This document shows positions 1 to 7,465 of a stretch of DNA of 25,424 nucleotides, piece by piece. Every line of letters begins with the position of its first letter. Within the stretch, counting starts at the first letter, position 1. The notes beneath the pieces were generated by a model. The model worked only from the letters and a program-made list of their open reading frames with translations, made no database searches and was not told where the DNA came from. The stretch is from F23-D06 sp045600905 (GTDB lineage Bacteria; Bacteroidota; Bacteroidia; Bacteroidales; WCHB1-69): assembly GCA_045600905.1 (NCBI GenBank), contig JAZRYT010000044.1:1-25424 (forward strand), in the 5' to 3' direction. Both the position numbers and the translations under genes were made by a program.

Positions 1-31
1 ATTACGCTTTCCGCTACGCTCCAAGCGTAAT
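1..31. repeat. Perfect 9-bp inverted repeat at window edge
   Basis: ATTACGCTT (1-9) and AAGCGTAAT (23-31) are exact reverse complements around a 13-nt loop. There is no T-tract, so it is not a convincing intrinsic terminator. It may be the end of a dispersed repeat or the 3' hairpin of a gene outside the window. Confidence 0.4.
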
Positions 32-110
32 CCGCAATTTGAGGAATGAAAAATGTCAATCTGTTGAAAATCATAAATATACATTGTATTAGGCGTGTTG
101 TTATTTTTTA

Positions 111-118
111 TAAATTTG
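111..118 (+). promoter_or_regulatory. Bacteroidota -7 promoter element for the sigma-factor gene
   Basis: TAAATTTG fits the consensus TAnnTTTG and lies about 48 nt before the chosen ATG at 166. A possible -33 TTG at 84-86 is 24 nt upstream, slightly long. The element supports starting the gene at 166, since the frame upstream (from 46) would begin before the promoter. Confidence 0.5.
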
Positions 119-165
119 CGGCTGCAAATCTAAGGTTTGCATCCTTTATTTTTGATAAAAAAATA

Positions 166-1245
166 ATGAACCAAGAGGCATTTTGGGAAAGGCAGTACGA
201 ACAGAACATCGACCGGATGGTCGGGGTGTGCTATCGCTATGTGGCCGACCTGCCATTGGCCGAGGACCTGGCGCACGACGCCTTCCTCAAGGCCATTGAG
301 AAGTCGGACACCTACCACGCCACCGGGAAGTTCGACAACTGGCTGATGAAGATTGCCGTCAACGAGACGCTGATGTACCTGCGGCACTGTCCGGAAATGG
401 TGGAGGCGGACGAGACGCTGACGGCAGACGAGGAGTTGCCCTATGAATCTCCATTGGCGGCTTTAGACTTCACGCAAGAGGAGCTGCTATCGACCATTCA
501 CGAGCTTCCCCTGCGGCCGCGCACGGTTTTCAACCTCTACGCGTTGGAGCGCTACCCACACGCCAAGATTGCGGAAAAGATGGGCATCTCCGTGGCCAAT
601 TCCAAAGTGCTGCTTTCCCGCGCCCGCCAGCAACTACGACAGATGCTGCTGGCCAAGGCCAAGGAAAAAGAAAAACGCAGAAAGGGACTTCTTATGCTAT
701 TGCTTTTGTTTGCCAAGGGCCGACCGAAAGCCCAATCATTGGACAGCTGTTACGAAGACGGACTGTCAAATCTGAAATGCGCCCCGGCCAACAAGTTGCC
801 GGAGGACAAGCTCAAAGCCGCGGTGGCCGCGTCGCCCGGCGGGACAGGCATAGCGATTGCCGCACACAAAACCGCCATCGGGGTTGGCGCAGCCGCCTGC
901 CTCGCGGGCATTGCCTGCTTCACCTATTTTGCCCTCCGCGAGCCGGTGCAACCCGCAGTGCCAACACCCACGGCAACAGCACCAAGCGTCACCACTGCTA
1001 TCGCCTTCAACAGCACAACGGACGAAGGCACACGAAGCACTGTCGTCCCCATTATTGCCGACAATCATCTTGCCCAAACAGCCATTGAAGAAGAGGCAAA
1101 CGGCAGTCCAAGCACTACTCCATCCACTTCAAAAGCAGCCGCCACGGGATCGGAACCGATAGTTGTCACCAAGTACGTACCTGTCAAAAAGACCATCGTC
1201 ATCAAAGACACCATCACCCGACGCGATACGGTATGGGTGCCATAA
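166..1245 (+). CDS. ECF-type RNA polymerase sigma factor with membrane-spanning C-terminal extension
   Basis: Sigma-70 family factor, 359 residues from the ATG at 166. Region 2 lies at about 8-75, with LAEDLAHDAFLKAIEK and a following NWLMKIAVNETLMYLR segment. Region 4 lies at about 105-162, with LPLRPRTVFNL and the helix-turn-helix AKIAEKMGISVANSKVLLSR. Typical ECF factors stop near 170-190 residues. Here a basic linker (164-190) is followed by a low-complexity region, a predicted hydrophobic helix at about 237-257, a Pro/Thr/Ser-rich stretch and a beta-prone tail ending KDTITRRDTVWVP. The frame can be extended upstream to 46, but that part is not sigma-like and precedes the promoter. No anti-sigma gene of FecR type is adjacent. 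The tail may tether the factor to the inner membrane and place the C-terminus in the periplasm; this is inferred from hydrophobicity only. Family assignment is secure; tail function is unknown. Confidence 0.88.
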   Translation: MNQEAFWERQYEQNIDRMVGVCYRYVADLPLAEDLAHDAFLKAIEKSDTYHATGKFDNWLMKIAVNETLMYLRHCPEMVEADETLTADEELPYESPLAALDFTQEELLSTIHELPLRPRTVFNLYALERYPHAKIAEKMGISVANSKVLLSRARQQLRQMLLAKAKEKEKRRKGLLMLLLLFAKGRPKAQSLDSCYEDGLSNLKCAPANKLPEDKLKAAVAASPGGTGIAIAAHKTAIGVGAAACLAGIACFTYFALREPVQPAVPTPTATAPSVTTAIAFNSTTDEGTRSTVVPIIADNHLAQTAIEEEANGSPSTTPSTSKAAATGSEPIVVTKYVPVKKTIVIKDTITRRDTVWVP

Positions 1246-1282
1246 TTTTGTAACCGTTCATCGCCATCCCGAAATTAATCTG

Positions 1283-1290
1283 TATTTTTG
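1283..1290 (+). promoter_or_regulatory. -7 promoter element upstream of the 1311 gene
   Basis: TATTTTTG fits TAnnTTTG and ends 20 nt before the ATG at 1311. TTTTGTAACC (1246-1255), overlapping the preceding stop codon, is also present in the promoters of the genes at 2716 and 3265, but at a different spacing. Confidence 0.6.
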
Positions 1291-1310
1291 CGCCCTTAAA
1301 AAAACGAACT

Positions 1311-1772
1311 ATGACACAGCTTAGTGACAAAGACCATAATGTTCAGATGGAGGATATGAGGAAATACGATGAAGAGATGCCTTCGGTAGGGATATTCTGG
1401 TATGATCCTAAAGAGAACCTGTTTTTCGGAGTCTGCAAACAACAGGTGACGCCTAAAATGGTTGAAGAGGCAGCGGACAACGGTTTGCCTTTTATCAACT
1501 TTCCACACCTTCATCGCCAAATATGGGCGAAAGAATTTTTCCACGCTCAAGCTACCGGTGAGCCTTCAAAATTTTCCGGTAACTACACGCAGGTTCCCAG
1601 AGGTCGGGTTGCTTGGAACATTAATAAATTCGTTGTCTTTGTTGGGAAATGGGCCGAAGCCATCCAGCCAGAGCTGACCGCCCTTATTGAGCAGCACTTC
1701 CACCTACCCTATTTTGAGTTTATTTACGACTACCACTGGGATCTTGGGCACGGTTGGTCTGGCGACTTATAA
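1311..1772 (+). CDS. Conserved protein of unknown function (153 aa)
   Basis: A soluble, acidic protein of 153 residues with no signal peptide or membrane segment. It is rich in aromatic residues, notably SVGIFWYDPKENLFFGV near the N-terminus, GNYTQVPRGRVAWNINKFVV in the middle and YDYHWDLGHGWSGDL at the C-terminus. The patterned aromatic/His residues look like a conserved fold, and I have the impression that similar short proteins are widespread in Bacteroidota, but I do not recognise a named family. It has its own -7 promoter 20 nt upstream, so it is probably not co-transcribed with the sigma-factor gene. No function is proposed. Confidence 0.75.
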   Translation: MTQLSDKDHNVQMEDMRKYDEEMPSVGIFWYDPKENLFFGVCKQQVTPKMVEEAADNGLPFINFPHLHRQIWAKEFFHAQATGEPSKFSGNYTQVPRGRVAWNINKFVVFVGKWAEAIQPELTALIEQHFHLPYFEFIYDYHWDLGHGWSGDL

Positions 1773-1860
1773 TCAGAGATATCCGACTGAATCTTCGAAA
1801 TCAACAGGGAACCAACTTGATATCGCATCTCTTTCAACGCAATAATCAGGAACACTCATT

Positions 1861-2520
1861 ATGCCCCAAACGCCCCTTTACACCTCACATTACGAAATTC
1901 AAAGATGTCTGATAATGAATCACCTTATCATCTTGGGCGAACTCATCCTCAGCGGCATTGTCTCTGTACCATTCCCCGAATTATTTCCAGATGGTTCTTT
2001 AAAGGGAGTACTCTACTTCATTATTGCCTCCTCCATTGTGTTGTGGTCATGCTGCTTGAGAGTAATCTATTTTTACGAAAACCATCTCGTCCTCTATTAT
2101 CCGCTGAGGCCGTTTGCAAGGGAAAGGACATTTACATACGATGAAATTTCTTCAGTCGTTTTTTTTAATGACTACGGCAGATTTTCAGAAAAGCATCTGC
2201 TACTGCATCTAAGAAGCGGAATCAAGCGCAGTTGCAGCATTGAGTTTTGTGACACAAAGAAAGCTCACAAAGTGCCCTATCTGTTACGATTTTTAAAACA
2301 GAAAGGTATTAGAATCGAAGGTCACAACGTGATGGACAATGACATAGCCGATTGTACGGAAGCCCGCATAGAGATGATTTTCGGCAGTGGGAAAAAACAT
2401 ATTCGGAGAATACGCGAAAGAGAGTCCAAAGAAGACGACAAAATATTTCTCATCTTCTTTATCTTCGTTCTTTTTGCTTTTATAATGATGGGAGTATTTA
2501 TCTCATTTTTAGTAGAATAA
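1861..2520 (+). CDS. Membrane protein with a bacterial PH-like domain (uncertain)
   Basis: 219 residues. Two hydrophobic segments lie at about 20-38 and 49-70, then a soluble beta-rich segment at about 70-155 (IYFYENHLVLYYPLRPFARE, TFTYDEISSVVFFN) that resembles membrane-anchored bacterial PH (bPH) domains. A basic linker (HIRRIRERESKEDDK) and a C-terminal transmembrane helix at about 195-218 follow. The ATG at 1861 is used; an ATG at 1915 would drop only the first 18 non-hydrophobic residues and is a credible alternative. No clear promoter is seen in the 88-nt gap after the preceding gene. The PH-like call rests on overall pattern, not a diagnostic motif. Confidence 0.6.
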   Translation: MPQTPLYTSHYEIQRCLIMNHLIILGELILSGIVSVPFPELFPDGSLKGVLYFIIASSIVLWSCCLRVIYFYENHLVLYYPLRPFARERTFTYDEISSVVFFNDYGRFSEKHLLLHLRSGIKRSCSIEFCDTKKAHKVPYLLRFLKQKGIRIEGHNVMDNDIADCTEARIEMIFGSGKKHIRRIRERESKEDDKIFLIFFIFVLFAFIMMGVFISFLVE

Positions 2521-2656
2521 CTGTCTCGCAAGCATAATCGTTAGCACATTCGTAGCTCTACACAAACATACGCATAACCAAACCACTAAACACCGCGATT
2601 GCACTTGATAAAGATTGAACCAATTTCATTACCTAATTATCACATCTGCAAATTAA

Positions 2657-2702
2657 TTTTGTAACCTTTTCCTAATTTTGCATCTTTATCTCGTAACAAC
2701 TT
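2657..2702 (+). promoter_or_regulatory. Promoter-leader copy 1 (46 nt) of a duplicated regulatory sequence
   Basis: The segment contains TTTTGTAACC, the -7 element TAATTTTG (2673-2680) and the leader box TCTCGTAACAACTT, ending 13 nt before the ATG at 2716. It matches 3209-3254 at 43 of 46 positions; the three differences are substitutions at positions 9, 19 and 29 of the unit. Confidence 0.75.
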
Positions 2703-2715
2703 AAGACCTTCTATT

Positions 2716-3144
2716 ATGAAAAAATTCATTTTGCTTTTATGTGTTCCGGCCTTGATGCTATGTTCCTGCCACAAGCCTAAATCTGTGGAACCTGATGTGA
2801 AATTCTATGTGGATGGTGTCGAATTGCAATCAGACACGCTCTATCCGAATCTCAATTCCTATATGGATGTCAAAATTGTAGCTATTACACCCAATATTTG
2901 CAGCTACACTTGGGGGCCCATCAATGATTATCCGATTATCTTAAGAAATGGTATCTTGAATTTTCATATTATTAGCTTAGCACAACCTTTGTTTGAACAG
3001 GATTACGTCGATGGTTACCGCGAGGTGTCCGAATTTAGGATGAAATTCAGCGATACGTTATATCAGGCCGGTGATCACTACAAGTTGAAAGTCTTTTCTT
3101 CGGATACTTACGAGCGTACGCTGAATTTTATTGTCGTTCCGTAA
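2716..3144 (+). CDS. Putative lipoprotein (142 aa)
   Basis: The N-terminus MKKFILLLCVPALMLCSC is a lipoprotein signal with lipobox L-C-S-C and lipidated Cys18. The mature part is about 125 residues, beta-rich, with no recognised domain. Its last residues (YKLKVF...YERTLNFIVVP) resemble the end of the lipoprotein encoded at 4848 (YKLTVS...VERSLYIYVLP), so the two may be distant paralogues flanking the barrel gene. It has its own promoter, which shares a 46-nt sequence with the promoter of the downstream barrel gene. Likely anchored to the outer membrane; role unknown. Confidence 0.75.
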   Translation: MKKFILLLCVPALMLCSCHKPKSVEPDVKFYVDGVELQSDTLYPNLNSYMDVKIVAITPNICSYTWGPINDYPIILRNGILNFHIISLAQPLFEQDYVDGYREVSEFRMKFSDTLYQAGDHYKLKVFSSDTYERTLNFIVVP

Positions 3145-3208
3145 AATTCTTGATGGGAATATTGTTTTCTTGCTCCCTACTTTAGACCAAATAGTATTAT
3201 CATTACCC

Positions 3209-3254
3209 TTTTGTAATCTTTTCCTATTTTTGCATCCTTATCTCGTAACAACTT
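3209..3254 (+). promoter_or_regulatory. Promoter-leader copy 2 (46 nt) of a duplicated regulatory sequence
   Basis: Near-identical to 2657-2702 (43/46). It contains the -7 element TATTTTTG (3225-3232) and TCTCGTAACAACTT, ending 10 nt before the ATG at 3265. The conservation reaches well past the -7 box into the leader, so a shared transcription factor or a leader-level control is plausible. Confidence 0.75.
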
Positions 3255-3264
3255 CACACGTACA

Positions 3265-4827
3265 ATGAAAAAACATTTTACGCTCTTATCCGTCCTCGTT
3301 CTTGTGGCTTTCCGACTGGCCGCACAGCAGGTGGACACCCTATACATTTACGAGCCAACCGTGGAATATGACACCGTTTTCGTGCACGACACGCTCTGGG
3401 TTCACGACACCCTGCATCTGCGACACACGGACGTGCCGACGACGGAAGACCTTGTTGAAGCAGACACTCCCGCCACCAAAGATGCCCGAAAACACGATTT
3501 GTTCAGGCAACGGGAAAAACGCGAAAAACGGGAAAAGCATCCTGTTTTCCAAGATGAGTTCTTCGACGGATTCCACTTCGGCTATCTGGCGGAAGTGGAA
3601 TGGGCGCAGCCGACGGTTTTCACTGACCACCAAGGCGACAAATACACTAACAACTTGGGTAAATGCGGCTGGCAGGCGGGATTGGAATTCTCCTACAATT
3701 TTGGCAAGTACTTCGGTGTGTCCGCCGCCCTGAACTACGGATACTTGGGCAGTCCCGTCTATAACGAATGTACTACGGAGAAACTACAGAAAACATCCTA
3801 CGGACTTTCCCTGCCGATGAAATTCGAATTTCACTGTCCGATAGCACCTAACGTCTGGTTTGCGTTGGATGCCGGCGCGCGTCTGCGGGCTCCGTTCAAA
3901 ACTTTCACCGAAGGTTTCAAAGGATTCTCGCCCTACCATAACGCTTTCTATGAATTTGAAGAATTTGCAGGCGTGAATACGGAGGATATGACTCTGGCAA
4001 ACATTTATGAATACTCTAAAGATGCGCCTATTTTCAATGTGGATTTGCTTTTGGATGCCGGTTTTTATTTCAAGCTGCCCAATTCGGATCTGATGCGTGC
4101 CTCCGTGGGACTGAACTATGCCCTGCACAAGTATGCCATGGGAAGTTATTATAACCTAGCACTTGGTCATTTTTACAATGAGGGTATCTTTTACTCCAAA
4201 AACAACCATCTCGCACTGCAGTTGGCCTATATCCACACATTCCATAATCAAAAGATAAAGACGCAGGCGCAACCGCATTGGAACGATGGCAAGTTGCTGA
4301 GCAGACACGAGTTCCGCTTGGAAATCTCAGATCCGTCAATATTTTCCACGCAATTTGGCCTTCCACTCGCACGACAAAATTTCGAAATGCCAGATGGTTA
4401 TGATTACTCCACAAACTTATCCACCCCCATCTTTGCGTTCAGCTATCACTACCGGGCAGCAAAATGGTTTTGGGTTGGTATGAGCATCAATTACAACCAT
4501 TTCTCCACAAAAATAAGATCTTTGGCTGAAAGTGACAGCCACTATAACACCTTCTGTCTGATGCCGGATGTCAGATTTTCCTATTTCAACCGTCCGCACT
4601 GCACGCTGTATTCTGCTGCTGCCTTAGGACTTTCTTTTATGCCTTACGAAAACAGAATCCAATTGACCACCTCAGGGGGAGAACATTTTGAAGATCTGAC
4701 CCTGCTTCCGACTTTCCATCTCACGGCCTTCGGCATCAAGGCCGGAGCCAAGCACTGGTTCGGGTGCGCAGAGTTAGGTTATGGTTTCAAGGGGTTCGCT
4801 TCCGTGGGCGTAGGGTATGAATTTTAA
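3265..4827 (+). CDS. Outer-membrane beta-barrel protein with N-terminal DT-repeat
   Basis: 520 residues. Signal peptide 1-20, cleavage near LAA|QQ. Residues 24-50 carry a repeated (V/L)xDT(V/L) pattern (EYDTVFVHDTLWVHDTLHL), followed by a highly charged linker at 73-92 (REKREKREKH). Two barrel-like parts follow. The first, about 98-330, has alternating aromatic strands and ends LALQLAYIHTF. The second, about 345-520, ends in the GFAE-x-G-x-G-(Y/F)KGF...VGVGY-F signature common in Bacteroidota outer-membrane barrels. The terminal Phe is a typical BAM insertion signal. The protein should reside in the outer membrane. It is 20 nt upstream of, and probably co-transcribed with, the lipoprotein gene at 4848. 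The ligand or transport role cannot be read from the sequence. Confidence 0.82.
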   Translation: MKKHFTLLSVLVLVAFRLAAQQVDTLYIYEPTVEYDTVFVHDTLWVHDTLHLRHTDVPTTEDLVEADTPATKDARKHDLFRQREKREKREKHPVFQDEFFDGFHFGYLAEVEWAQPTVFTDHQGDKYTNNLGKCGWQAGLEFSYNFGKYFGVSAALNYGYLGSPVYNECTTEKLQKTSYGLSLPMKFEFHCPIAPNVWFALDAGARLRAPFKTFTEGFKGFSPYHNAFYEFEEFAGVNTEDMTLANIYEYSKDAPIFNVDLLLDAGFYFKLPNSDLMRASVGLNYALHKYAMGSYYNLALGHFYNEGIFYSKNNHLALQLAYIHTFHNQKIKTQAQPHWNDGKLLSRHEFRLEISDPSIFSTQFGLPLARQNFEMPDGYDYSTNLSTPIFAFSYHYRAAKWFWVGMSINYNHFSTKIRSLAESDSHYNTFCLMPDVRFSYFNRPHCTLYSAAALGLSFMPYENRIQLTTSGGEHFEDLTLLPTFHLTAFGIKAGAKHWFGCAELGYGFKGFASVGVGYEF

Positions 4828-4847
4828 CAGAAAAAACGTTTTATACA

Positions 4848-5375
4848 ATGAAAAGAATCACCATACTCTCCTTCGTTTTGGTATTGTTCCTAACTGGATG
4901 TCAGGACCCTCAACTCATTCCTCCCCAATTCCGATTTTATGAGGTTCTCGGTTACCCTGAATTAGGAATACAGCAGTGTACCAAAAATGAGATACGGTCA
5001 CCGTATATTTACACCTACGCATCAGATTCCGTAATCAACATATTGATTGACGCCATCGGTCCCTCCGACTACGTGCCATTCATGGGGTGGGTTCAATATT
5101 ATTTGACAAAACCGGATGGAACATCCGTTCATCTAAATTCCCTATTGGGTGCGGAAACGGACGAAGAGGCGCCCATCCGTTTCCGTCTCCTTGTGCAATC
5201 CACTGGTGTAAGAGCGGAGGAGAAGACATTGTTATCCTTGTCGTTGAACGACTGCGAGCCTGGCAATGGTTACGACGTTTACAAATTGACGGTCTCCTAT
5301 GCGTGGTATAGGAATGTGGAAAGATCATTGTATATTTATGTTTTGCCGGAAGGGGAATATCCGCCAATTGGTTAA
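4848..5375 (+). CDS. Putative lipoprotein (175 aa)
   Basis: Signal MKRITILSFVLVLFLTGC has a lipobox L-T-G-C with lipidated Cys18. The 157-residue mature part is beta-rich with no recognised domain. The C-terminal strand pattern resembles that of the lipoprotein encoded at 2716. It starts 20 nt after the barrel gene with no promoter between, so the two are probably one transcript; a barrel with a surface or periplasmic lipoprotein partner is a common Bacteroidota arrangement. Its stop codon is 10 nt from the first copy of the dispersed palindrome, and it converges with the broken adhesin gene on the opposite strand. Confidence 0.75.
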   Translation: MKRITILSFVLVLFLTGCQDPQLIPPQFRFYEVLGYPELGIQQCTKNEIRSPYIYTYASDSVINILIDAIGPSDYVPFMGWVQYYLTKPDGTSVHLNSLLGAETDEEAPIRFRLLVQSTGVRAEEKTLLSLSLNDCEPGNGYDVYKLTVSYAWYRNVERSLYIYVLPEGEYPPIG

Positions 5376-5385
5376 GGGATACATT

Positions 5386-5400
5386 GTAGAGACGGTGCAG
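5386..5400. repeat. Half copy of dispersed REP-like palindrome
   Basis: GTAGAGACGGTGCAG matches the left arm of the full palindrome that follows 7 nt later. Confidence 0.7.
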
Positions 5401-5407
5401 TATTATT

Positions 5408-5436
5408 GTAGAGACGGTGCACTGCACCGTCTCTAC
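5408..5436. repeat. REP-like palindrome, full copy
   Basis: 29 nt: GTAGAGACGGTGCA, a central C, then the exact reverse complement TGCACCGTCTCTAC. Identical to the copy at 10492-10520. On RNA it would form a 14-bp stem. Confidence 0.85.
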
Positions 5437-5464
5437 GACAAATAACGACGCACGGTGCGATTAT

Positions 5465-5490
5465 GAGACGGTGCAGTGCACCGTCTCTAC
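5465..5490. repeat. REP-like palindrome, near-full copy
   Basis: GAGACGGTGCA, central G, TGCACCGTCTCTAC; the outermost GTA of the left arm is changed. It lies in the 3' end of the broken adhesin frame, which reads through the palindromes as spurious codons. Confidence 0.8.
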
Positions 5491-6305
5491 CACCGTCCAT
5501 CGTTTGGTACGTGCCGACCACCTTCCCATAAACATCGTAGATTTCAATGCTTGAAACCTGGGACCTGGAACCTGAAACCGTCAGTTTCCCGTTCGTCGGG
5601 TTGGGATAGAGCACGAGGTTCTCCTCCGGAAAGTCGTCGATGCCCACGTTCTGGAACTCGGCATGGATGGTGTGGTCGGCATCGACGGCGTAGAAGGTGT
5701 ACGTAGGGACGGGGCCTTGCGAGACCTCATCCACGAGCATGTCCTGGATGACGTAGCCCGCGGCGGTGTCCGCCACGATGTCGAAGGTGATGTCGTAGTC
5801 ACTCATCACATTGATGTTACCCGTAGGCAGGATGGTGCCGCCGGGGCCTGCGGACGAGATGATGGAGTATGCCTCAGGGGCGATGGGCTTCAGGGTGAAC
5901 GTGAAGCTGACCCAGTCGCTGCCCTCGCCGTTCGCCGTGTCGCATACGGCCACCACGCGGCCCATATACTGCTGTTCCGGCACGACGTCCGCAATGAGGT
6001 ACGAGGGCTGGTGGCAGACCACGGAGGTCCACTCCGTCGCGCTGTTGAGCTTGTATTCGAGCACCCACCTGCTCTCGCCGCCGCTGGGATTCCAGGTCAC
6101 CGTTGCCTTGGTGTCCGTCACGTTGGGCTGCACGAACACACCGTACGGCGTGGCACAGCAGGACAGAAAGCGGATGTTGGTCTTGTATTGATAAATTCCA
6201 GAATGTGCAGCCGGAATATTATTTAGTCGTCCCTCAAAAATGTTTAAACAATTGATTTATAATAAAATAATATAATGTTTTGCTTGTTTTTTCACCAAAA
6301 AGTAG

Positions 6306-6313
6306 TATCTTTG
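6306..6313 (+). promoter_or_regulatory. Promoter of the IS transposase
   Basis: TATCTTTG (-7), with TTG at 6284-6286 exactly 19 nt upstream (-33), is a good Bacteroidota promoter inside the left end of the IS, 57 nt before the transposase ATG at 6371. Confidence 0.65.
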
Positions 6314-6370
6314 CAGCCAAAATACGGCAAAATTCTGTATCAGAAACCCTCCAAGACAAACCAGCAATCA

Positions 6371-7457
6371 ATGTTCTTCACCCTCGAAAATCAGCTCAAC
6401 CAAAAACATCCGTTGTACATTCTGGCCAACAAGATAAACTGGGAAATTTTCGAAGAGAGATTCAGGGGGGTGTACAGTCCAGATAACGGCTGTCCCTATG
6501 TGCCTATCCGCAGAATGGTAGGTTTGCTGATAATCAAGCATTTGCGCAACATCTCGGATGAGAGTGTGGTGGAGCAGTGGCAGGAGAACGTGTATTACCA
6601 GTACTTTTGTGGCGAGCAAGAACTGTGCGTGGGAGCCCCTGCTCTGCGACGGAGCTTGTGGAGTTCCGCAAGCGCATCGGCACGGAGGGCGCGGAACTGA
6701 TCCTCCAGGAGAGCATCAGAGTGAACGGCGACCACGACAAAGACGACACCGGGTTCATCGACTCCACCGTGCAGGAGAAGAATGTGACCTTCCCGACGGA
6801 CGCGAAACTGACCTAGAAAGTAGTCCAGCGGTGTCAGAAGCTGAGCGGGGAATTGGACTTGCCCGTCAGACATAGCTACAGACGTGTGCTGAAGGGTCTT
6901 TATCGCGACCAGCGTTTCCGCAACCATCCCAAGAACAGGAAGAAAGCCTTGCGTGCGGACAAGAAGGTGAGGACCATCGCGGGTGTCTGCTCAGGGAACT
7001 GGAGAGGAACTTGACGAAGCGGGGGCTGTATGGCGACTATGCGAATGACATCGCGCTTTGGTGGCGTGTCCTCACCCAGCAGAAGAACGACAAGGACAAG
7101 GTGTACTCTCTTCATGAACCGGAGGTCCTTTGCATCAGCAAGGGGAAGGAGCACGAACTGTTCTGTAAACGCGCCGGCATTAAGCCCGTCATCGGGCACC
7201 TCAAATCAGACCACCAGCTCGGTAGGAACTTCTACAAAGGTGTTTTCGGTGACGAGGTCAACGTCATGTACTCCGCGGCGGCATACAACTTCAAAAGAGC
7301 CATGAGGCTCTTTTTGAACCTCGTTTTCGGGTGCGTTATTCGTATCTGTGGCCACATTGAAGCCTCAGACAGCAATATTGTGCCGAGAATCGAACACCTC
7401 CTTTGCCCCGTCATTCCGCCGACCTACACAAAACTTTGGGCAAGAAGGGCTTTTTGA
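6371..7457 (+). pseudogene. Broken IS5-like (DDE) transposase
   Basis: The N-terminal domain (MFFTLENQLNQKHPLYILAN, then YVPIRRMVGLLIIKHLRNIS and VVEQWQENVYYQYFCGEQ) is of the DUF772 type found in IS5/IS1182-like transposases. A one-base frameshift occurs near 6640 (ELCVGA | PCSATELVEFRKRIG). An in-frame TAG stands at 6814-6816, after the first catalytic-Asp segment (FIDSTVQEKNVTFPTDAKL). A second frameshift occurs near 6985. The C-terminal part (PVIGHLKSDHQLGRNFYKG, then AAAYNFKRAMRLF) carries the Glu region. Between SKGKEH and CKRAGIKPVIGHL the family normally has a long segment with the second catalytic Asp (DRGY-type motif); here it is missing, so an internal deletion of several hundred bases is inferred. 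Not functional. Confidence 0.88.
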
Positions 7458-7465
7458 GGGACGAC

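Larger units (their letters stand above)
5372..6225 (-). pseudogene. C-terminal part of an interrupted T9SS adhesin-like gene
   Basis: Read on the minus strand from the IS edge, the frame encodes the end of one fibronectin type III-like domain (to CCATPYGV), a second (NVTDTKATVTWNP ... YMGRVVAVCD), a repeat of the InlB-B/Flg_new_2 kind (SAGPGGTILPTGN ... TYTFYAVDADHTIHAEFQ) and the start of a T9SS type A sorting domain (LVLYPNPTNGKLTVSG, SSIEIYDVYGKVVGTY). The sorting domain lacks its last strands and C-terminal Lys-rich end. From about 5495 leftwards the frame runs into the REP-like palindromes and stops at 5372. Without the N-terminal part (7466-8031) there is no signal peptide, so this fragment should not be exported. 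Confidence 0.85.
6226..7465 (+). mobile_element. IS5-like insertion sequence remnant (1240 bp)
   Basis: Perfect 15-bp terminal inverted repeats: GTCGTCCCTCAAAAA at 6226-6240 and TTTTTGAGGGACGAC at 7451-7465. The dinucleotide TA flanks both ends, but no longer target duplication is seen. The element carries one transposase frame in pieces and interrupts a T9SS adhesin gene. It has its own promoter (TATCTTTG at 6306). Because the transposase is broken, the element cannot move by itself, though the intact ends could be used by a relative elsewhere in the genome. Confidence 0.88.

Noticed and set aside
46..165. In-frame N-terminal extension of the sigma factor
   Set aside because: It precedes the -7 box and does not resemble sigma region 2; the ATG at 166 fits the family start.
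5386..5490. CRISPR array (three closely spaced repeats)
   Set aside because: The units are palindromes with unequal gaps (7 and 28 nt) and lack regular spacers; the same element recurs singly elsewhere.
5663..6226. Long Arg/His-rich frames on the plus strand over the adhesin fragment
   Set aside because: Composition is typical of a complementary-strand shadow; the minus frame carries recognisable fibronectin and sorting domains.
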